In this document: positions 46,518 to 59,286 of the stretch, in pieces
Layout: each line of letters starts with the position of its first letter
Numbering within the stretch: the stretch's first letter is position 1
Source: Acephala macrosclerotiorum
Taxonomy: Eukaryota; Ascomycota; Leotiomycetes; Helotiales; Mollisiaceae
Reading direction: 5' to 3'
DNA length: 64,000 bases
Assembly (NCBI GenBank): GCA_014904845.1
Contig: MU119419.1
Location: forward strand, 32,248 to 96,247
Notes under the pieces: model-generated
Told to the model about the DNA's origin: nothing
Seen by the model: the letters and a program-made list of their open reading frames with translations, nothing else
The model's database searches: none
Position numbers and translations under genes: made by a program

Positions 46518-48330
46518 GAGAAGCCATTATGGCCAAGAAGTCTTGTCGTATGATCCCATCAAGAGCTCGATGCGCTGGGTCTTGCTTCTTTCGGACGAGC
46601 GCGTCCTTCCAGTTCTTGCGAATTCTAATTCATTACAATCTCTGCGACACTCATTTTGCTGCTACTACTTGGGTTGTTAGCATGCTTGAACGTTTGAACC
46701 ATTTCTTGACATGATAATTTTGGCGTACTTGTTCAAGTCCTTTGGTATCCATATTGTTGATTCCAGCATTCGAGTTGAGCACTCATTTGGTCGTTGCCAT
46801 TTAGGCGTTTGTTGGCATACTTCGCCAAAATTCCCGCTTCAAAGGCGAAGGGAATCTTGGCGAACTTGTGTTCAAGGTGAATGGTATCCATCTCGAACAT
46901 GTTGTTGGCTCGCAGCGTTCGCCTTCTGTCTTCTCTACTCTTCGACCAGAATTTCTGTTGTCTTTGAAGACTTACAGAGCTATGCTCAGCACTTCGTTCG
47001 TGGATCGAGGCTGTAAATGTCTGATCGTAAGAGACTTAGGCCGGAGCCTTGGAAAATGGCGGTATGTTCATGTTTAGAGTCGAATTCAGGCATCCGACTT
47101 GCTGACAAGTATCACATCGTGAGGGACGTTTTCCTGAAGGGAAAGACTGGTGTCCAGTATGTTTAATTGAAGACACTCACTCAATAAGATGATGAGAAAA
47201 TGGGGCTCAAAACACAACCTCGGCCGCGTTAATATGATACAGGCCTTGTAACACAGCGCAACTAAATCAGAAAGAGGCGCTGGCGCAACCATCTTTCAAT
47301 CTCCTTCACACAAAACTCCATACCGGGCGCTACCAATAGTGCAAAATAGATTGCACGAAGGTCAGTTTTGTGTTTGCAAGAATTCGCAAATATCCCGAAA
47401 ATATCATTGGATGTGCTGTATCTCGCTTCGTGCGAGGGCGCTAATCTCGGGATGAGTTTTCAGGATGAAAACACATAGCGTTTCCCAGAAGGGGCCCTGT
47501 GGCTTAATTCTACCACAGCGCGCCCCGAAGGGCGTCATTCTCGGGATGAGTTATCAGGATGTGATATTTGCATGAAATTTGCTCGCGCCGCGTTTCTTTC
47601 CATTTTGCCAGTAATTATTTTGCTTGCGCTGCCACTTAATGGAATCACGAGAAATCCCCTCTAGCTGAGTACAATCACTGTGTTCATTCAATTTCTTCCT
47701 CTTACCTACACCAGAGTCCAATTTCTGACAATTTCTGACAGAGAGGATAATCGTGAATTGCCAGGAAGCAATCCAATCAAGCTTCTTCACCTCTCAGATG
47801 CTCAATTGACTGAACATTGCATTCTACGCGTCGCCGGCTCTTTCCTTGCCCTACCTTACCTGTCTTGTTCGCCTGTGCTTTGCCTGCTTTTTGATCTTGC
47901 TGCATGTTCCATCTCAAGATGGTTGGTGGAGTGAAACTCTTTAGACTGTGGGATGTGCCATGTGGTTGACCCTCACACGCCGTTACGATCAATTGGAAGT
48001 ATGATGATTGTCCGCCTTAAGAAGAAGCCTTGTCACCTCGCAGTCAAGATGCATAACGGCAAGTAGGCTATCAAGGCCAATTCTGCTGCATATGGTGGCG
48101 TACCACGGCCATGACAATCGGGCGTTGGATGCAACCAACTTCTTCATGCCTGAAAATTAAAATTCCAGTGTGTCCAAATGTGTGAGCAGGAGCATACAGC
48201 AGAGCCTCAAGTTTCGTCGTCTTGTTTGATTCTAGACAATGACTTGCGGGAGCCTCGTTGACGCATTGTCATATATAGTGTGCTGATTTGCCACTTCGGA
48301 CTAAAAATTTGATTCTCTCTTTGAGACGCT

Positions 48331-49800
48331 ATGGAAGGAGGTCTTAGCTCAACTTTTAATGGAACCTACTCCTCGTCGTGCGCCATCTATGCCGATTCGC
48401 AAGATGAGGCTGAGCTAGGTTCGCATATTCCTCTAAGTAAACTTACACAGCAGCCCCTAGAAACAAGGAAGGCGTTATCGACGCGATCTACACACCGTAG
48501 TTCCGATAGTACACTCGCAGAACAGTCGCTGCCGGGCGATACGGAACACAGACGAGTGCCGCCGCGACAAAGCAAGTAGTCTTCCACGACCCACAGCGGC
48601 GCGTGTTGTTGGACTGACACCTGCATAGATCAACAGCCGCCACATTCATCATGGATAGCCAGGTGGTTTAGTTTTGTCCCACAGCTATTTGCCATCCAAT
48701 CTCGCGAAACATCTCACAGTCATCTACCTTCTGCATGGCAGGAAGGGTATGCCAAGTTCGAGTACGACTCTTGTGAGTGCTCAATCATGTCTGCTGTTTG
48801 TGATGTATTTCCCCACGCACTCTTGCAGAGGCTAATGTATGTTCCGCAGATGAACGATGTCCAGATGGTTATCCTAGAGTCGCCTCATTCATGGATGGGT
48901 GTGAGTCGTTTGGAATATTCCGGAGGTTCGGCCAGGTTTACTCGAGGCTGCTAATCCATCGTATGAGTGACATCACGGACATGGAAAAAGAGCTTTCTGA
49001 GTTGGACAAGATTGATGAGTCAGGAGTTCAAGGTACGAAGTGGCGTTTGAAGAGGAGATACCATGAGGATGCGCCCAACAATTCGAAGAACGATCTGTTA
49101 GACAAGATGGAGAAAAAGGTCATCAATTACAGTATGCTTATTGTCGTGTTTCGTCGAGAATTGCTGGGCTGCCGAGTTCGAACTAACAATATGTTCACTT
49201 CAGGTACTTTGTTGCTTCAGTACCAGCGCCTCAAGGTCATGGATCAAGCCCCAGCAAGAGACCACAACAGCGTTTTCAAATGGATTTTTGAAAGGAAACC
49301 CTTGGATGAGCATGAATACGACTGGATCTACAAACCTGAAGACTTCGTTTCTGTGGTTCCTCCATGCAGAAACATCTTCGAGGACTCCATACGAAACCAT
49401 CTCGACGCATGGCCAAAATCGTGGTTCAAGGTCAGTTCTCTAGCCTTTTGGCAGGGAGTATTACCAAATCTAACTCCATTAATAGGGTATTTTCAAGACC
49501 CAAAAGCAGCTTCGATACGCAGGTGACTCTAAAATGGAATTTTGGTCAATACCCCGCATCGCCATTTGCGCCCGACTCGTTGTTGTATTCATTGCTGTCC
49601 TCGTTTTATTTATCCCTGTTATACTTTTTCTTCTTACGTCGATGAGCAGAGCTTGGATGGCAGTGGTAGTTCTTTCGTTTGACTTTATATTTTGTGTTAT
49701 GATTTCTCTTCTTACTAATGCCGGGATTCAAGAAATTTTTGTTGGGACTTCGACTTATTGTGCTGTTTTGGTTACTTTCCTAGGCAATTTACAAAAATGA
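48331..49800 (+). CDS. DUF6594 membrane protein
   Basis: Exons 48331-48575, 48629-48662, 48742-48772, 48850-49131, 49204-49430 and 49486-49800 give 377 residues, all in phase. The N-terminal 90 residues are Ser/Thr-rich and disordered. The DUF6594 body follows: EGYAKFEYDSYERCPDGYPR, FGIFRRFGQVYSRLLIHRM, KELSELDKID, then RDHNSVFKWIFERKPLDEHE and YDWIYKPEDFVSV. The C-terminus holds three hydrophobic helices (LVVVFIAVLVLFIPVILFLL, AVVVLSFDFIFCVMISLL, TSTYCAVLVTFLG) with the family-like LLTNAGIQEIFVGTSTY. The first two introns are the least certain (donors GTAGTC and GTGGTT). An alternative start is ATG 48651. The biochemical role of the family is unknown. Confidence 0.82.
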
Positions 49801-50742
49801 TAGCCGTTTAACGCAATCTAGTAAAGAGTGTTTAATATTATAAGGTTTTACTTTTTTAATTAAACATTTTAATATCCGTAGTAAATACGCTCTTTTTACG
49901 TAATTAAAAAAATAATTTACTTTAGGTTTAACGCAATTAAAATAATTTACTTTGGATTTAATACGTTTATTTTTAAAATTTTAATTATATTATTTATATA
50001 TATATTAAATAATTTAATTATTAATAGACAGGTAAAAGTAATCACGGGATCCAGAGATCTTCCACGGGTGGGGTCGTCCCTCCCTCTCCACCCTGCGCTG
50101 CGCTGCGCTAGGCAATTATATTTGAAATGCAAAACGTTGAAAACGCAAACGATATGCAGGATGGTGATATAGGGTCAGCAAATGGGTTTGGGCACCTATT
50201 CCAATTGCCTTCTTGGTCAACCATGTGCGTGATTAGTACCCAAAAGCAAGCCACAACCTGATTTTGCCTTTTATTTGATGCCTCGCTCTGCATCATGCAA
50301 CCATGCAGCCACAATATTAATTCGACCAATTAAATTATTCCAGCATTGCGCCACTTTAGCGAAACAACCAATTATAGAGAGGGTTGCACCCACAATATTC
50401 AGAATAAAACATCGCCGTATCGATTACACACTGGCCGTGGGCGAGGAAATAGCCTCATTCCTTCGGGTTTACCCCAACCTTAATTCGGTAATCAAACGAG
50501 CGGGGCCACAACAACATACATAGCCACGTATTTCACCACCAGACGATGTGGCTTCCTCCCCTTGGTCGCTATGTGTTATGATGCCAAAGTCTCTGATGAA
50601 CAGCAAGCTAGGGGGCCTGCTAAGGCGAAATCCACCGGAGAATCTAAAAAATCCTTGTCGCGTCCTGACGGTGAAGGATCGGATTTCTCTGATCGCTCAA
50701 GGCTAGTTGTCCCCAAAGATACTTTGTATTCTAGCTAACCCC
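49801..50742. other. Intergenic region with an AT-rich patch
   Basis: Positions 49830-50030 are AT-rich, and the few C residues there are mostly in CpG, resembling the big islands further right. Positions 50094-50108 are a short GCGCT tandem repeat. The rest is the 5' flank of the C2H2 gene. Confidence 0.5.
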
Positions 50743-52203
50743 ATGTCCAGCAAACGTCGAACCCATCCCACCAAGCCTTACAAATGTTTAGAGCCAGACT
50801 GCGTCAAGCGTTTCGCCCAACAGCAGAATCTCGATCGACATATCGAAAGAGACCATCGTGCTGTCCCTACAAAATACTACCACTGCACGGTGGATGGTTG
50901 CAAATACGCGAGCACTGGGGAGTGGCGGAAGTCTTTTCTGAGGGTTGATCAGGTTAAGGAGCATATAAAGGATTACGGACATTACGGTCCTCATTCTGCA
51001 ACCGACCGACCGAGACGTCCTGAGAAACAAATCTCACAAGGGCAATTAATAACAATATATTTTGAGGAATGGACTTCCTCGGGCGAGGGCACGCACGAAA
51101 GGACCATTCAGTCATACGAGTACGACTCGTCCAAAACGACGCTGTGGCATGAGGATGACACTGGAGACCTGTACTGCTGCCAAAAATCTGATAGGAAATT
51201 AGCTGGTTTCCCATGCCAGGAAATCAATTGCTACTACCACGAGCACCCTCCGGACCGCCTTGAGAAGGTTTTTTTCAATACGATGAAAGGTCTGCAGGAA
51301 CATTTGCGTCGCGCTCATGAACCGCCGGGGCCGCCAATAATTCCAGGATTACAACAGCTTGATCGACAAGAATCGTTACCAAATCTCACTGAGCCTCAAG
51401 CATCTAATGATGTACAATCATTTGGTGGGACTCTATTCGATCCAAATAATCCGGCCTTATTCGACTTCGACCTTGGGGGCTTGAACGTTAGGAATCACTT
51501 TAGTGCTTTGAAGTTCGGTCATCTGGGACACATGGCTTCAGGATCTGAGGAAAGCGCCACCAGCAACCCGTCATCGGGCAGTACAATGAATACAAGCTCC
51601 GTAGATTTTCAGGTGCCATCTCGTACCTCAGGTACAATAATAGGGGATGTCCAAACGCTGGACACCTTTAACTTCGGCGATTACGTGGATTATACCAATC
51701 CCTATGACTCAAAACATAATTGGTTCGAACGGTACGACCAGGCTTCAATGTTTGGTGCTGCCAATGCTGCTAGCACTACTGCTGCACAATTCGAGTCGGA
51801 CACTTTTGCAATTTTGTGCCCGCCGTGGCCAGGTGATCTCTCGATTGACTTTGATACCACCACAGATAATAGCCTTAAATCATCAACTTTCGCCTGGCGT
51901 GAAAGCGCTACTACTCAGTCCGACGCTACCTACTCGACAGCACCTACACCCTCCACTGTAGCCAACAGCGCCCCTCCGCACCGCTACAAATGTTACGCCG
52001 AGGGTTGTAAGCTTTCCTTCCGTCGCGAGAAAGACAGGGTACGCCATACCGATTCCGTACATGGAGACGGTCCCCGTCATTTCTGTCATGTCCCCGGATG
52101 CCCCAAAACCCAAGGAGGAGCAGGAGCAGGATACACGCGTAGGGACAAGCTGACTGAGCATATGTGGAAGAAGCATTCCAATTTAGGATTTACAAAGAAT
52201 TGA
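50743..52203 (+). CDS. C2H2 zinc-finger protein
   Basis: Single exon, 486 residues. An N-terminal classical finger has Cys15, Cys20, His33 and His38 (YKCLEPDCVKRFAQQQNLDR). A second unit follows (YHCTVDGCKYASTGEWRKSF). The middle is acidic and Asn/Ser-rich, possibly an activation region. The C-terminus has two more fingers (YKCYAEGCKLSFRREKDRVR and FCHVPGCPKTQGGAGAGYTR) with their histidine pairs. Such proteins bind DNA in the nucleus; no target can be named. ATG 50743 is preferred because the only upstream in-frame start is a non-ATG codon. Confidence 0.85.
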   Translation: MSSKRRTHPTKPYKCLEPDCVKRFAQQQNLDRHIERDHRAVPTKYYHCTVDGCKYASTGEWRKSFLRVDQVKEHIKDYGHYGPHSATDRPRRPEKQISQGQLITIYFEEWTSSGEGTHERTIQSYEYDSSKTTLWHEDDTGDLYCCQKSDRKLAGFPCQEINCYYHEHPPDRLEKVFFNTMKGLQEHLRRAHEPPGPPIIPGLQQLDRQESLPNLTEPQASNDVQSFGGTLFDPNNPALFDFDLGGLNVRNHFSALKFGHLGHMASGSEESATSNPSSGSTMNTSSVDFQVPSRTSGTIIGDVQTLDTFNFGDYVDYTNPYDSKHNWFERYDQASMFGAANAASTTAAQFESDTFAILCPPWPGDLSIDFDTTTDNSLKSSTFAWRESATTQSDATYSTAPTPSTVANSAPPHRYKCYAEGCKLSFRREKDRVRHTDSVHGDGPRHFCHVPGCPKTQGGAGAGYTRRDKLTEHMWKKHSNLGFTKN

Positions 52204-52799
52204 TGCTCGTCTAGCGGTCCTTAAAGTTCTTCGTCAAAATAACTCGACTGTGACATGCACGATGTGGGAGACTGGAAGAGGCAAACGGCATTGCCTTTCA
52301 AGAGGGCATCGAACTTGAAATTATCTTTGGACTTAGGGTCTTTTCAATTTCATTGTGACGATGTCCTTGAAATTGGGATAGTAAAGAATGCGTCACGACT
52401 GCTAGGACATTGAGGGAACACAAATATCAAGTTTTGGAGGAGTTGGATCTTGAATTCATAGTTAAAGGTAGGGTGCAATAGCCGGTCATCGAGAACGCTC
52501 GATTTAGATGTCGGCCGGAAAACGGATTCGCTGCTGTGCAACAGTAGACCAGTGATCATTTCTTCTTTTCCAGATTCCCGTCCCCATGCAATCGTTTTGC
52601 CCTACGACTGGTACTGACTTACTTTGTGATTAGTTCATATCAAATGTGTTGTACTTGGCAAAAGGCTTGACGAAAGAGTTGGGAACAGAGTCCAGGTATG
52701 CTTAAAATGCATGAGGAATATCAAAGGAAGGCAAGTCATTGACTGCAGGAACCACAGAGGCAGGCAACCCACAAATGGTGTGTGGAGCGACACTAGACA
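52204..52799. other. Intergenic region between convergent genes
   Basis: No gene, repeat or RNA signal is visible. Confidence 0.45.
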
Positions 52800-54115
52800 T
52801 TATGGAGATTTTTGAGTTCTTCTGGGCGCTAGAGGTGCAGCAGCACTAAGATGGACAATTTGAATGTCCTCCGCGACACTAGTCATTTCAATTACAAATG
52901 CCGGATCGACTCCCACCTTCTCAGTGCTTTCTTTGGATAAAACCCTCAACGTACCGTATCCGGTTAAGCCAGAACTTTCTTCAACCTGAGCTACAGTTAT
53001 TTCGATTCTCTTGCGATTGGGTGGGTCTAGGACTGACCTGTCGATGCCGAACCTCAACTCCGCTTCAGGCACGGCAAATGTGATCTTAAACCATCCAGGT
53101 TTCTCGCTCACGAAGACCTCCCCTGTAGCTAGCCATACTCCACTATCGAGCATCTTATCCGCAAGCGCCTTCTCATCTGCTATCGTCTTCTCCTTCAGGA
53201 ATTCTGAAAGGTCGATCCAGATGAATGGTCCACAGTTCGATGGTACGTAAGGGACGTTCATTTCTGTGAGGATATTCGTGCCTAGATCAGAAGCTATGCT
53301 TAGTCTCGATTTCATGGTAGAGAAGTAGGAAGAGAGGAAATGTTGGTCGAGGAGGATGGATATCTAAGCTTGGCTCGACAAACTAGAAGCCCAGGAGAAT
53401 TTCGCGACTGAGGAAATTGCCACGTGTAGTTTTGGATTATGTTGAGAAACCAGGGCTCCGGTTCTCAGGCCGTATGCGCAAAAGTCCTTCCATTGTTAAG
53501 ACTTTTTGAGGGGAGGAGGGAGGGAATGAGGAAAGGGAAGGGGAGAGGTACCTTGCTCATTCCATAGACCATATGTACAGTACAAGTGATGGATTGATGA
53601 ACTCCTCATAAGGTAAGGAGAGAATCGAGAGCAATGGTTGCGGGTTTGGGTTGGGCTTTGTGGGGTAGATGCTGTGGGCGTAGAATTCGTCGCTGCATTA
53701 TTTACATTAGTGAAGGTCGAAAATTAAGGGAGAATCACCCACCTGATCAAATGAATCTTATACTTGTCACACAACCTCAAATAACCCACCAGAACATCCC
53801 TCTCATAACACTTCCATAAGGGATTTGGTGGATTACAAAGCAAGAGACTTTTAACCTCAATACCCTCTTCTCTCGTCTTGAGCAAAGCTTCCTCATACCT
53901 CCCTACCGCTTCTAAACTTACAATATCGACTCCTTTCATCGCTACAGGAACGACTTTCACACCAGCCCTATCCTCGAAATCACCAAGAAAACCAGTATAA
54001 ATAGGCTGAGCGATACAAAAAGCTAATGCATCAATGACTGAACACACACCGTTTAGGACAGTAATATGCTCATTTTTCATCAACTCATTCGGTCTCGGGG
54101 TCTACGTTATGTTAA
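52800..54115 (-). pseudogene. Broken PLP-dependent aminotransferase (ACC-synthase-like)
   Basis: Remnant of a fold-type I aminotransferase of the 1-aminocyclopropane-1-carboxylate-synthase-like group. From the 5' end: EHITVLNGVCSVIDALAF, PIYTGFLGDF, LLLCNPPNPLWKCYERDVLV and LCDKYKIHLI. A short intron then leads to SDEFYAHSIYP, the region before the PLP lysine (MVYGMSK near 53545-53565), GLRTGALVSQHNPKLHVAIS, and the C-terminal block NCGPFIWIDLSEFLK, GVWLATGEVFVSEKPGWFKI. Lesions: a 5-bp tandem duplication (TGTAC twice, near 53575) shifts the frame, and a TAG near 53369 replaces a probable Trp codon. The N-terminal exons are missing, and upstream sequence passes into the repeat tract. About a dozen residues are missing before PIYTGF. 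Confidence 0.8.
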
Positions 54116-54375
54116 TAAATTTTGTTAATGTGTTGTGAAGATTAGAAGAGCCGGTTAGTCTGTCGCCGTATGTGAGCACTGTTCATTTTAGTTAAGCGAG
54201 GTCAAAGTAAAAAGGAAACAGGGATTCGAACTCTGTGATGTAATATAAGTTGATAATTCTGGATGCTTGGAACATTGTTAATGGAGAAATTGGAAGAGAA
54301 ATAAAAAAAAGAAGTATATTAATTTGTTTTTTACGAGATTTATTTTAATGATTTTAAAATGTTTCTCTCGTACCG
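54116..54375. other. Junction between pseudogene and repeat tract
   Basis: No gene. On the minus strand 54200-54220 resembles a tRNA T-arm, but no acceptor or anticodon arm accompanies it. Confidence 0.3.
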
Positions 54376-54435
54376 AAAGAAAAGGCCCGTCCGGCGGCTC
54401 GCTAAGCGAGCCAATAGCGAACGGGCCTTTTCTTT
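54376..54435. repeat. Double hairpin: 15-bp outer stem, 7-bp inner stem
   Basis: The outer arms AAAGAAAAGGCCCGT (54376-54390) and ACGGGCCTTTTCTTT (54421-54435) are perfect complements. Inside, GGCTCGC (54396-54402) and GCGAGCC (54406-54412) form a second perfect stem with loop TAA. A further perfect stem AAAGTC-TTC-GACTTT lies near 54495-54510. Confidence 0.85.
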
Positions 54436-54644
54436 AAGCACTCGACGTACATTTTGCTTCGCAGGCCTCGCAGGGGCGCCTCTGCGGGAGGCTACAAAGT
54501 CTTCGACTTTAGTAATCTATCTCTATTTCAAGTTTCAAGTCAAAAGCTCTTAATTTGAGCGTTTTATAAGCATTTGAAGTTGGTATAGTTATTGAGGTAA
54601 GTAGTGTGAGATTCTGCCGGGCGGTGAAGCCGATAAGCCGATAA

Positions 54645-54826
54645 GTACTTTAGTGCCTAAGGCAAAAACGCACTACGGAGTCTCATATTACCAGGGGGAC
54701 ACTCCCTGGGACCCCCGTTTCTTATATTGAGTTGCTACGATCGATTCAATTGATTATAGAGAGTTATTTACTAGGGGGAGACCCCCTAGGACCCCCCTCG
54801 AGAGCTGCGCAGCCGTAAACCTAAAA
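54645..54826 (+). repeat. Left copy of a direct repeat bordering the AT-rich island
   Basis: It contains the word GTGCCTAAGGCAAAAACGCA (54653-54672), the palindromic CCAGGG/CCCTGG unit at 54691-54710, TGCTACGATCGATTCAAT, and the perfect hairpin CTAGGGGGAGACCCCCTAG (54771-54789), followed by CTCGAGAGCTGCGCAGCCGT. A partial third copy of the words lies at 54857-54960. A matching copy is at 60745-60943. Confidence 0.8.
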
Positions 54827-54960
54827 TAGAATAGATTCTAGTATTTTATTGCTTTAGCGCCTGAGGCAAAAACGCACTTCTGGGAGTTTTTACCAGGGGA
54901 ACACTTCCTGGGATCTCCGTTTTTATATTTAATTGCTACGATCGATTCAATCAATTTAAA

Positions 54961-57900
54961 TTACTTTACTTAGTATATAATTTTAAAGAAAAACTTTTTA
55001 AAACTTTTTTCGAAAATTATATAATTATAAAATAAAATAAAATAAAATTTATTTTAAATTTGTATTTATTATTAAATAATAAAATTATAATAATTTGTAT
55101 CGAGTATTAATTTTTTATTTATTATTTTTATATTAATTATTTTTTTGTTTAATTAACGATATTCGTATTTTTTATTATTTTATTAAAATAAAATATAAAA
55201 AAATAAATAAAATATAATATTTTTTACGATTTTTTATTTTTTATTTAAAGTTTTATTTTTTTAATTTTTAAATATTTTATTATTTTGAAAGTTTTTTTTT
55301 TATTTGATTTTTCGATTATTTTTATTATTTTTTTCGATTTTCTATTAATAGTACAATTTACGTAATCGATTTATTTTAAAAAAAAATTTTTATTAAATTT
55401 TAATTTTTTATTATTATTATATTATTAATTTAAAATTTAATTTTAATTATTTTTTTTTGAAAATATTTAATTTATAGTTTTTATTTCAAATAATTCGTTT
55501 TTTTATATTTACGATTTTTTTTTTTTTTTTTTAAAAATAAAATTAAAAATATTCGTTTTTTTTAATTAATATATTAATATTATTAAATTTTATTTTTTCG
55601 TATTTTTATTTTATTTTTATTCGTTTTTTTTATAAAAATTATTTTTATAACGATTTTTATTAATTTAATAATATAAATATAATTTTTTATTTTTATTTTT
55701 TATTATTATTAATATAAAATTAATTTTTTTTTATTTAAAATTTTAATTTTATATTTGATTTTATAATTTAAAAAATATAATTTAATTTATATAAAATTAT
55801 AAAAATATTTCGTATATATATTATATTTAAATTTTGTATAATATTTTTCGAAATTATCGTATTTCGATTTTAAAATTATAATAAATTTTATTATCGATTT
55901 TTTTTATACGATTAATTTATAAAAATTTATAAATAATTTTTAAATTTTTATAAAATTATAATTTTATTTTTCGTTTTTTATAATATAATACGTATTTTTA
56001 TTAATTTGTAATTATTTTTATATTTAATTTTATATATTTATTTGATCGAGTTTTCGTTTTTAATAAAAATATAATATATTATAAAATAATTTTTTTAAAT
56101 TATTTTTTTTATTATTTTTAAATTTATATTAATTAAAATAAATTTAATTTTTATTTTAATTGTATTTTTTTATAATATTATTTTCGTATTTTTTAATCTC
56201 GTTTTAAAAACGATTAATTATATATATATATATATATATTTTTAATTAATATAATAAAAATTTATTAATTTTATAATTTTAATTTTATTTTAATTTTTTT
56301 AATTGTTTTTAATTCGTTTAAATTAAATTATATTTAATTTTTTTTAAAATTTTATTTTCGTTTTTTAAATAATTTTATAATATTTATAAATTTTTTTTTT
56401 TATAACAAATTTTTAAATTATATATTTTATAAATTTTAATTATTTATCGAAATAAATATTTAAATATTTAATTATTTATTATAATTTTAATTTTTTTAAT
56501 TTTTTTAATATTTTTAATATATTTAAAAATTATAAATTCGTTTTTCGCGAATTTTATTTTAAAATTAAATTTTATTTTAAACGTTTTTTTTAATTTCGTT
56601 TATTTATATTTTTGTTATTTTAATTATTTTTTTAAAATTTTTATACGACGTAAAAATAAATATATTATTTGTATATATTGTTATATTATTTCGCAGTTTA
56701 ATAAATATTATTAATACTACGAATAATATTAAAAAAATTAATAATTTTTAAAATAATTTATTTTTTAAATTAATTAATATATAATTTTTTTTTTTTAAAA
56801 AATATTATTTTACTCGTTATAAATAATTGTATTTATTTAATAATTTTTTTATAATTTTTTTTTTATAAACTTTTTATTATTATTTTAAATTTTATCGTAT
56901 TAAAATTTTTTTTAACGTTTATAAATATTTTTATTATTATTTTATTATTTATAATTTTTTTTTAATATAATAAATAATCGTTTTAATTATATTTATAATA
57001 TTTTTTTTAAAATGTTTTTTATATATATTTTTTCGAATTATTTTTTAAATAATTTATTATTATTTAATTTTATTATAATTATTTTTTTTAATTATTATTA
57101 AGAATTTTTTTTTTTCGAGATTAATATTAATTTATATATTTTAAAAAAATTATTTTTTTTAATTATATATTTATTAAATAATTTCGTAATAATATTTTTT
57201 ATTAAAAATTAAATTTATTTTAAAATAAAAATTATTATTTTATTAAGTTTTATAATCGAAATATTTATTTTTATAAAAGTTTTTTTTATTTTTTTTATAT
57301 TAAATAAAATTTAAATTATTTTTTCGAGATTTAATATTTTTTTTATTAATAATCGTTTTTTTTGAATTTAAATTTTTTTTTTAATAAAATAAAAAATTAT
57401 TTAATAATTTTTTATAATTAATCGATTATATATTTTTTTTTTAATCGCGAAAAAAATAATAATTAATAATTAATCGATTTTTTTTTATTTTACAATATAA
57501 TATACGTTTTTATTTATAATAATATTTTCTATTTAATTTTATTAAATTTTTTTTTATTTTTTTTTTAAATTATTTATATATATTTTTTTAATATTTTATT
57601 TTTATTTTTTATTTTAAACTTGTTTTAATATAATAAACTTTTTATAAAAATTTACGAGTTTTTTATTTTATTAAAAAAATTTACGTACGTTTATATTTTA
57701 TAAATCGTTATATTTTTTAATTAAACGAAATATTATATTTTGATTATTTTTATTATTTTAATCGATAAAAAAAGTTTTTTTAAAGTTTTTTAATTTAATT
57801 TTTTTTGTATCGAGTTTTCGTTTTTTAAATTTTTTTAATTTTAATATTTCAATTTATAAAAATAAATAATTCGAATTATAATATACGATTAAATTTATTT

Positions 57901-59251
57901 AAATTTATATATTTAATATATTAAATATAATAAAATTTAAAATAGTTTTTTTTTATTAGTATTTAAATATTATATATTATAAGTTTTTTTTTATTATAAA
58001 TTTTAAAATCGTATTTATTAAAATTTTTTATAATAATATAATTTTTTATTATTAATATTATATAAATTTATTTCGTTATAATATTTTGTATTTTTTTTTT
58101 TTTAAGTTTATATATATTATATATTTATAATTTCAACGTTAATTTAATAATATTTATATATTTATTACGTTAATTAATTAATTAAATTTTAATTTTTTTT
58201 TTTATAAAAATAAAAAATATAAATTTTTCGTTTTATTTTTTAAATTGTAAATATAGAATTTTTATATTAAAATTATTAACGTTTTTTTTTTAATTATTAT
58301 TTATAATAAATTTTTTTAAAAAAAATCGTTTTTATATATATTATCGTTTAAAATTATAATATTTATACGAATTTATTAAATATTATTTGATTTATTATTA
58401 TTTTAATCGTTATTAAAATAACGATCGAAATAATAAATATTTTTTTATATTTTTTTTTTTTATATTTTAATTTTTATTTTAATGATTTATATTTTATCGT
58501 TTTTTTATACGTATTTAATTATTATAATTTACGCGTTCGAATAAACTTATTTTTTTTAATTTTTTATTAAATATAAAAAGTAAAAAAAAATGTTTAATTT
58601 CGTGTTTTTTATTATAATAAATAATATATTTTTATTCGTTAACGAATAAATCGTATATTATATAATATTTTTTTTTTATATAAATTAAAATAATATTCGT
58701 AATAATTATTATAAAAATATAATTAATTACATTTTTTAAATAATTTAATATATTTTTTAAAAGATTTATTTTTGAATAATATTTAAACGTTTATAAATTT
58801 TAAATTATTTTTATTAATAAAAATTTCGATTTTAATTAATTCAAATTTATATAATCGATTAATTTTTTTTTATTATTTTTTCGATTATTAAATAATATTC
58901 GTTTTTAAATATTTTAATAATAATAAAATTTTTTTTATAATTCGAAATACGCGAAAGTATTTTACGTAATTAATATATTTAACGATTATAAAAATTACTC
59001 GAAATACTTCGAATTAAATTTAAATTAAATATAAATTTCGTAATTTCAAATCGTATTAAAAATTATTAAATATAATTTTTTATATTTATTAAAAATTATT
59101 TAAAAATAATAAAATCTTAAAATTTTATTAAAAATTAAATATAATATATTTTTATAAAATATATAATACAATGTAATATAAATATTTAAAATATTAATTT
59201 TTTGATCGAGAAATATAAAAATTTTATATATAAAAATTTTAAATTTTAAAT

Positions 59252-59286
<35 letters not shown>

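Larger units (their letters stand above)
42045..48330. other. Gene-poor region (6.3 kb) with decayed sequence
   Basis: No complete gene is recognised. A perfect hairpin AGCATAGC-AAA-GCTATGCT lies near 42360-42378. A pyrimidine-rich tract is at 42720-42870. A 24-base unit (TCTCGGGATGAGTT, then TCAGGATG) occurs at 47444-47467 and 47538-47561, with a CTGTGG/CCACAG hairpin between. Two weak coding remnants are listed separately. The many short frames look random, and the region is probably old mobile-element debris. Confidence 0.45.

Noticed and set aside
54195..54290. tRNA-like T-arm on the minus strand
   Set aside because: GAGTTCGAATCCC resembles a T-loop, but the upstream 70 bases give no matching acceptor stem, D-arm or anticodon arm.
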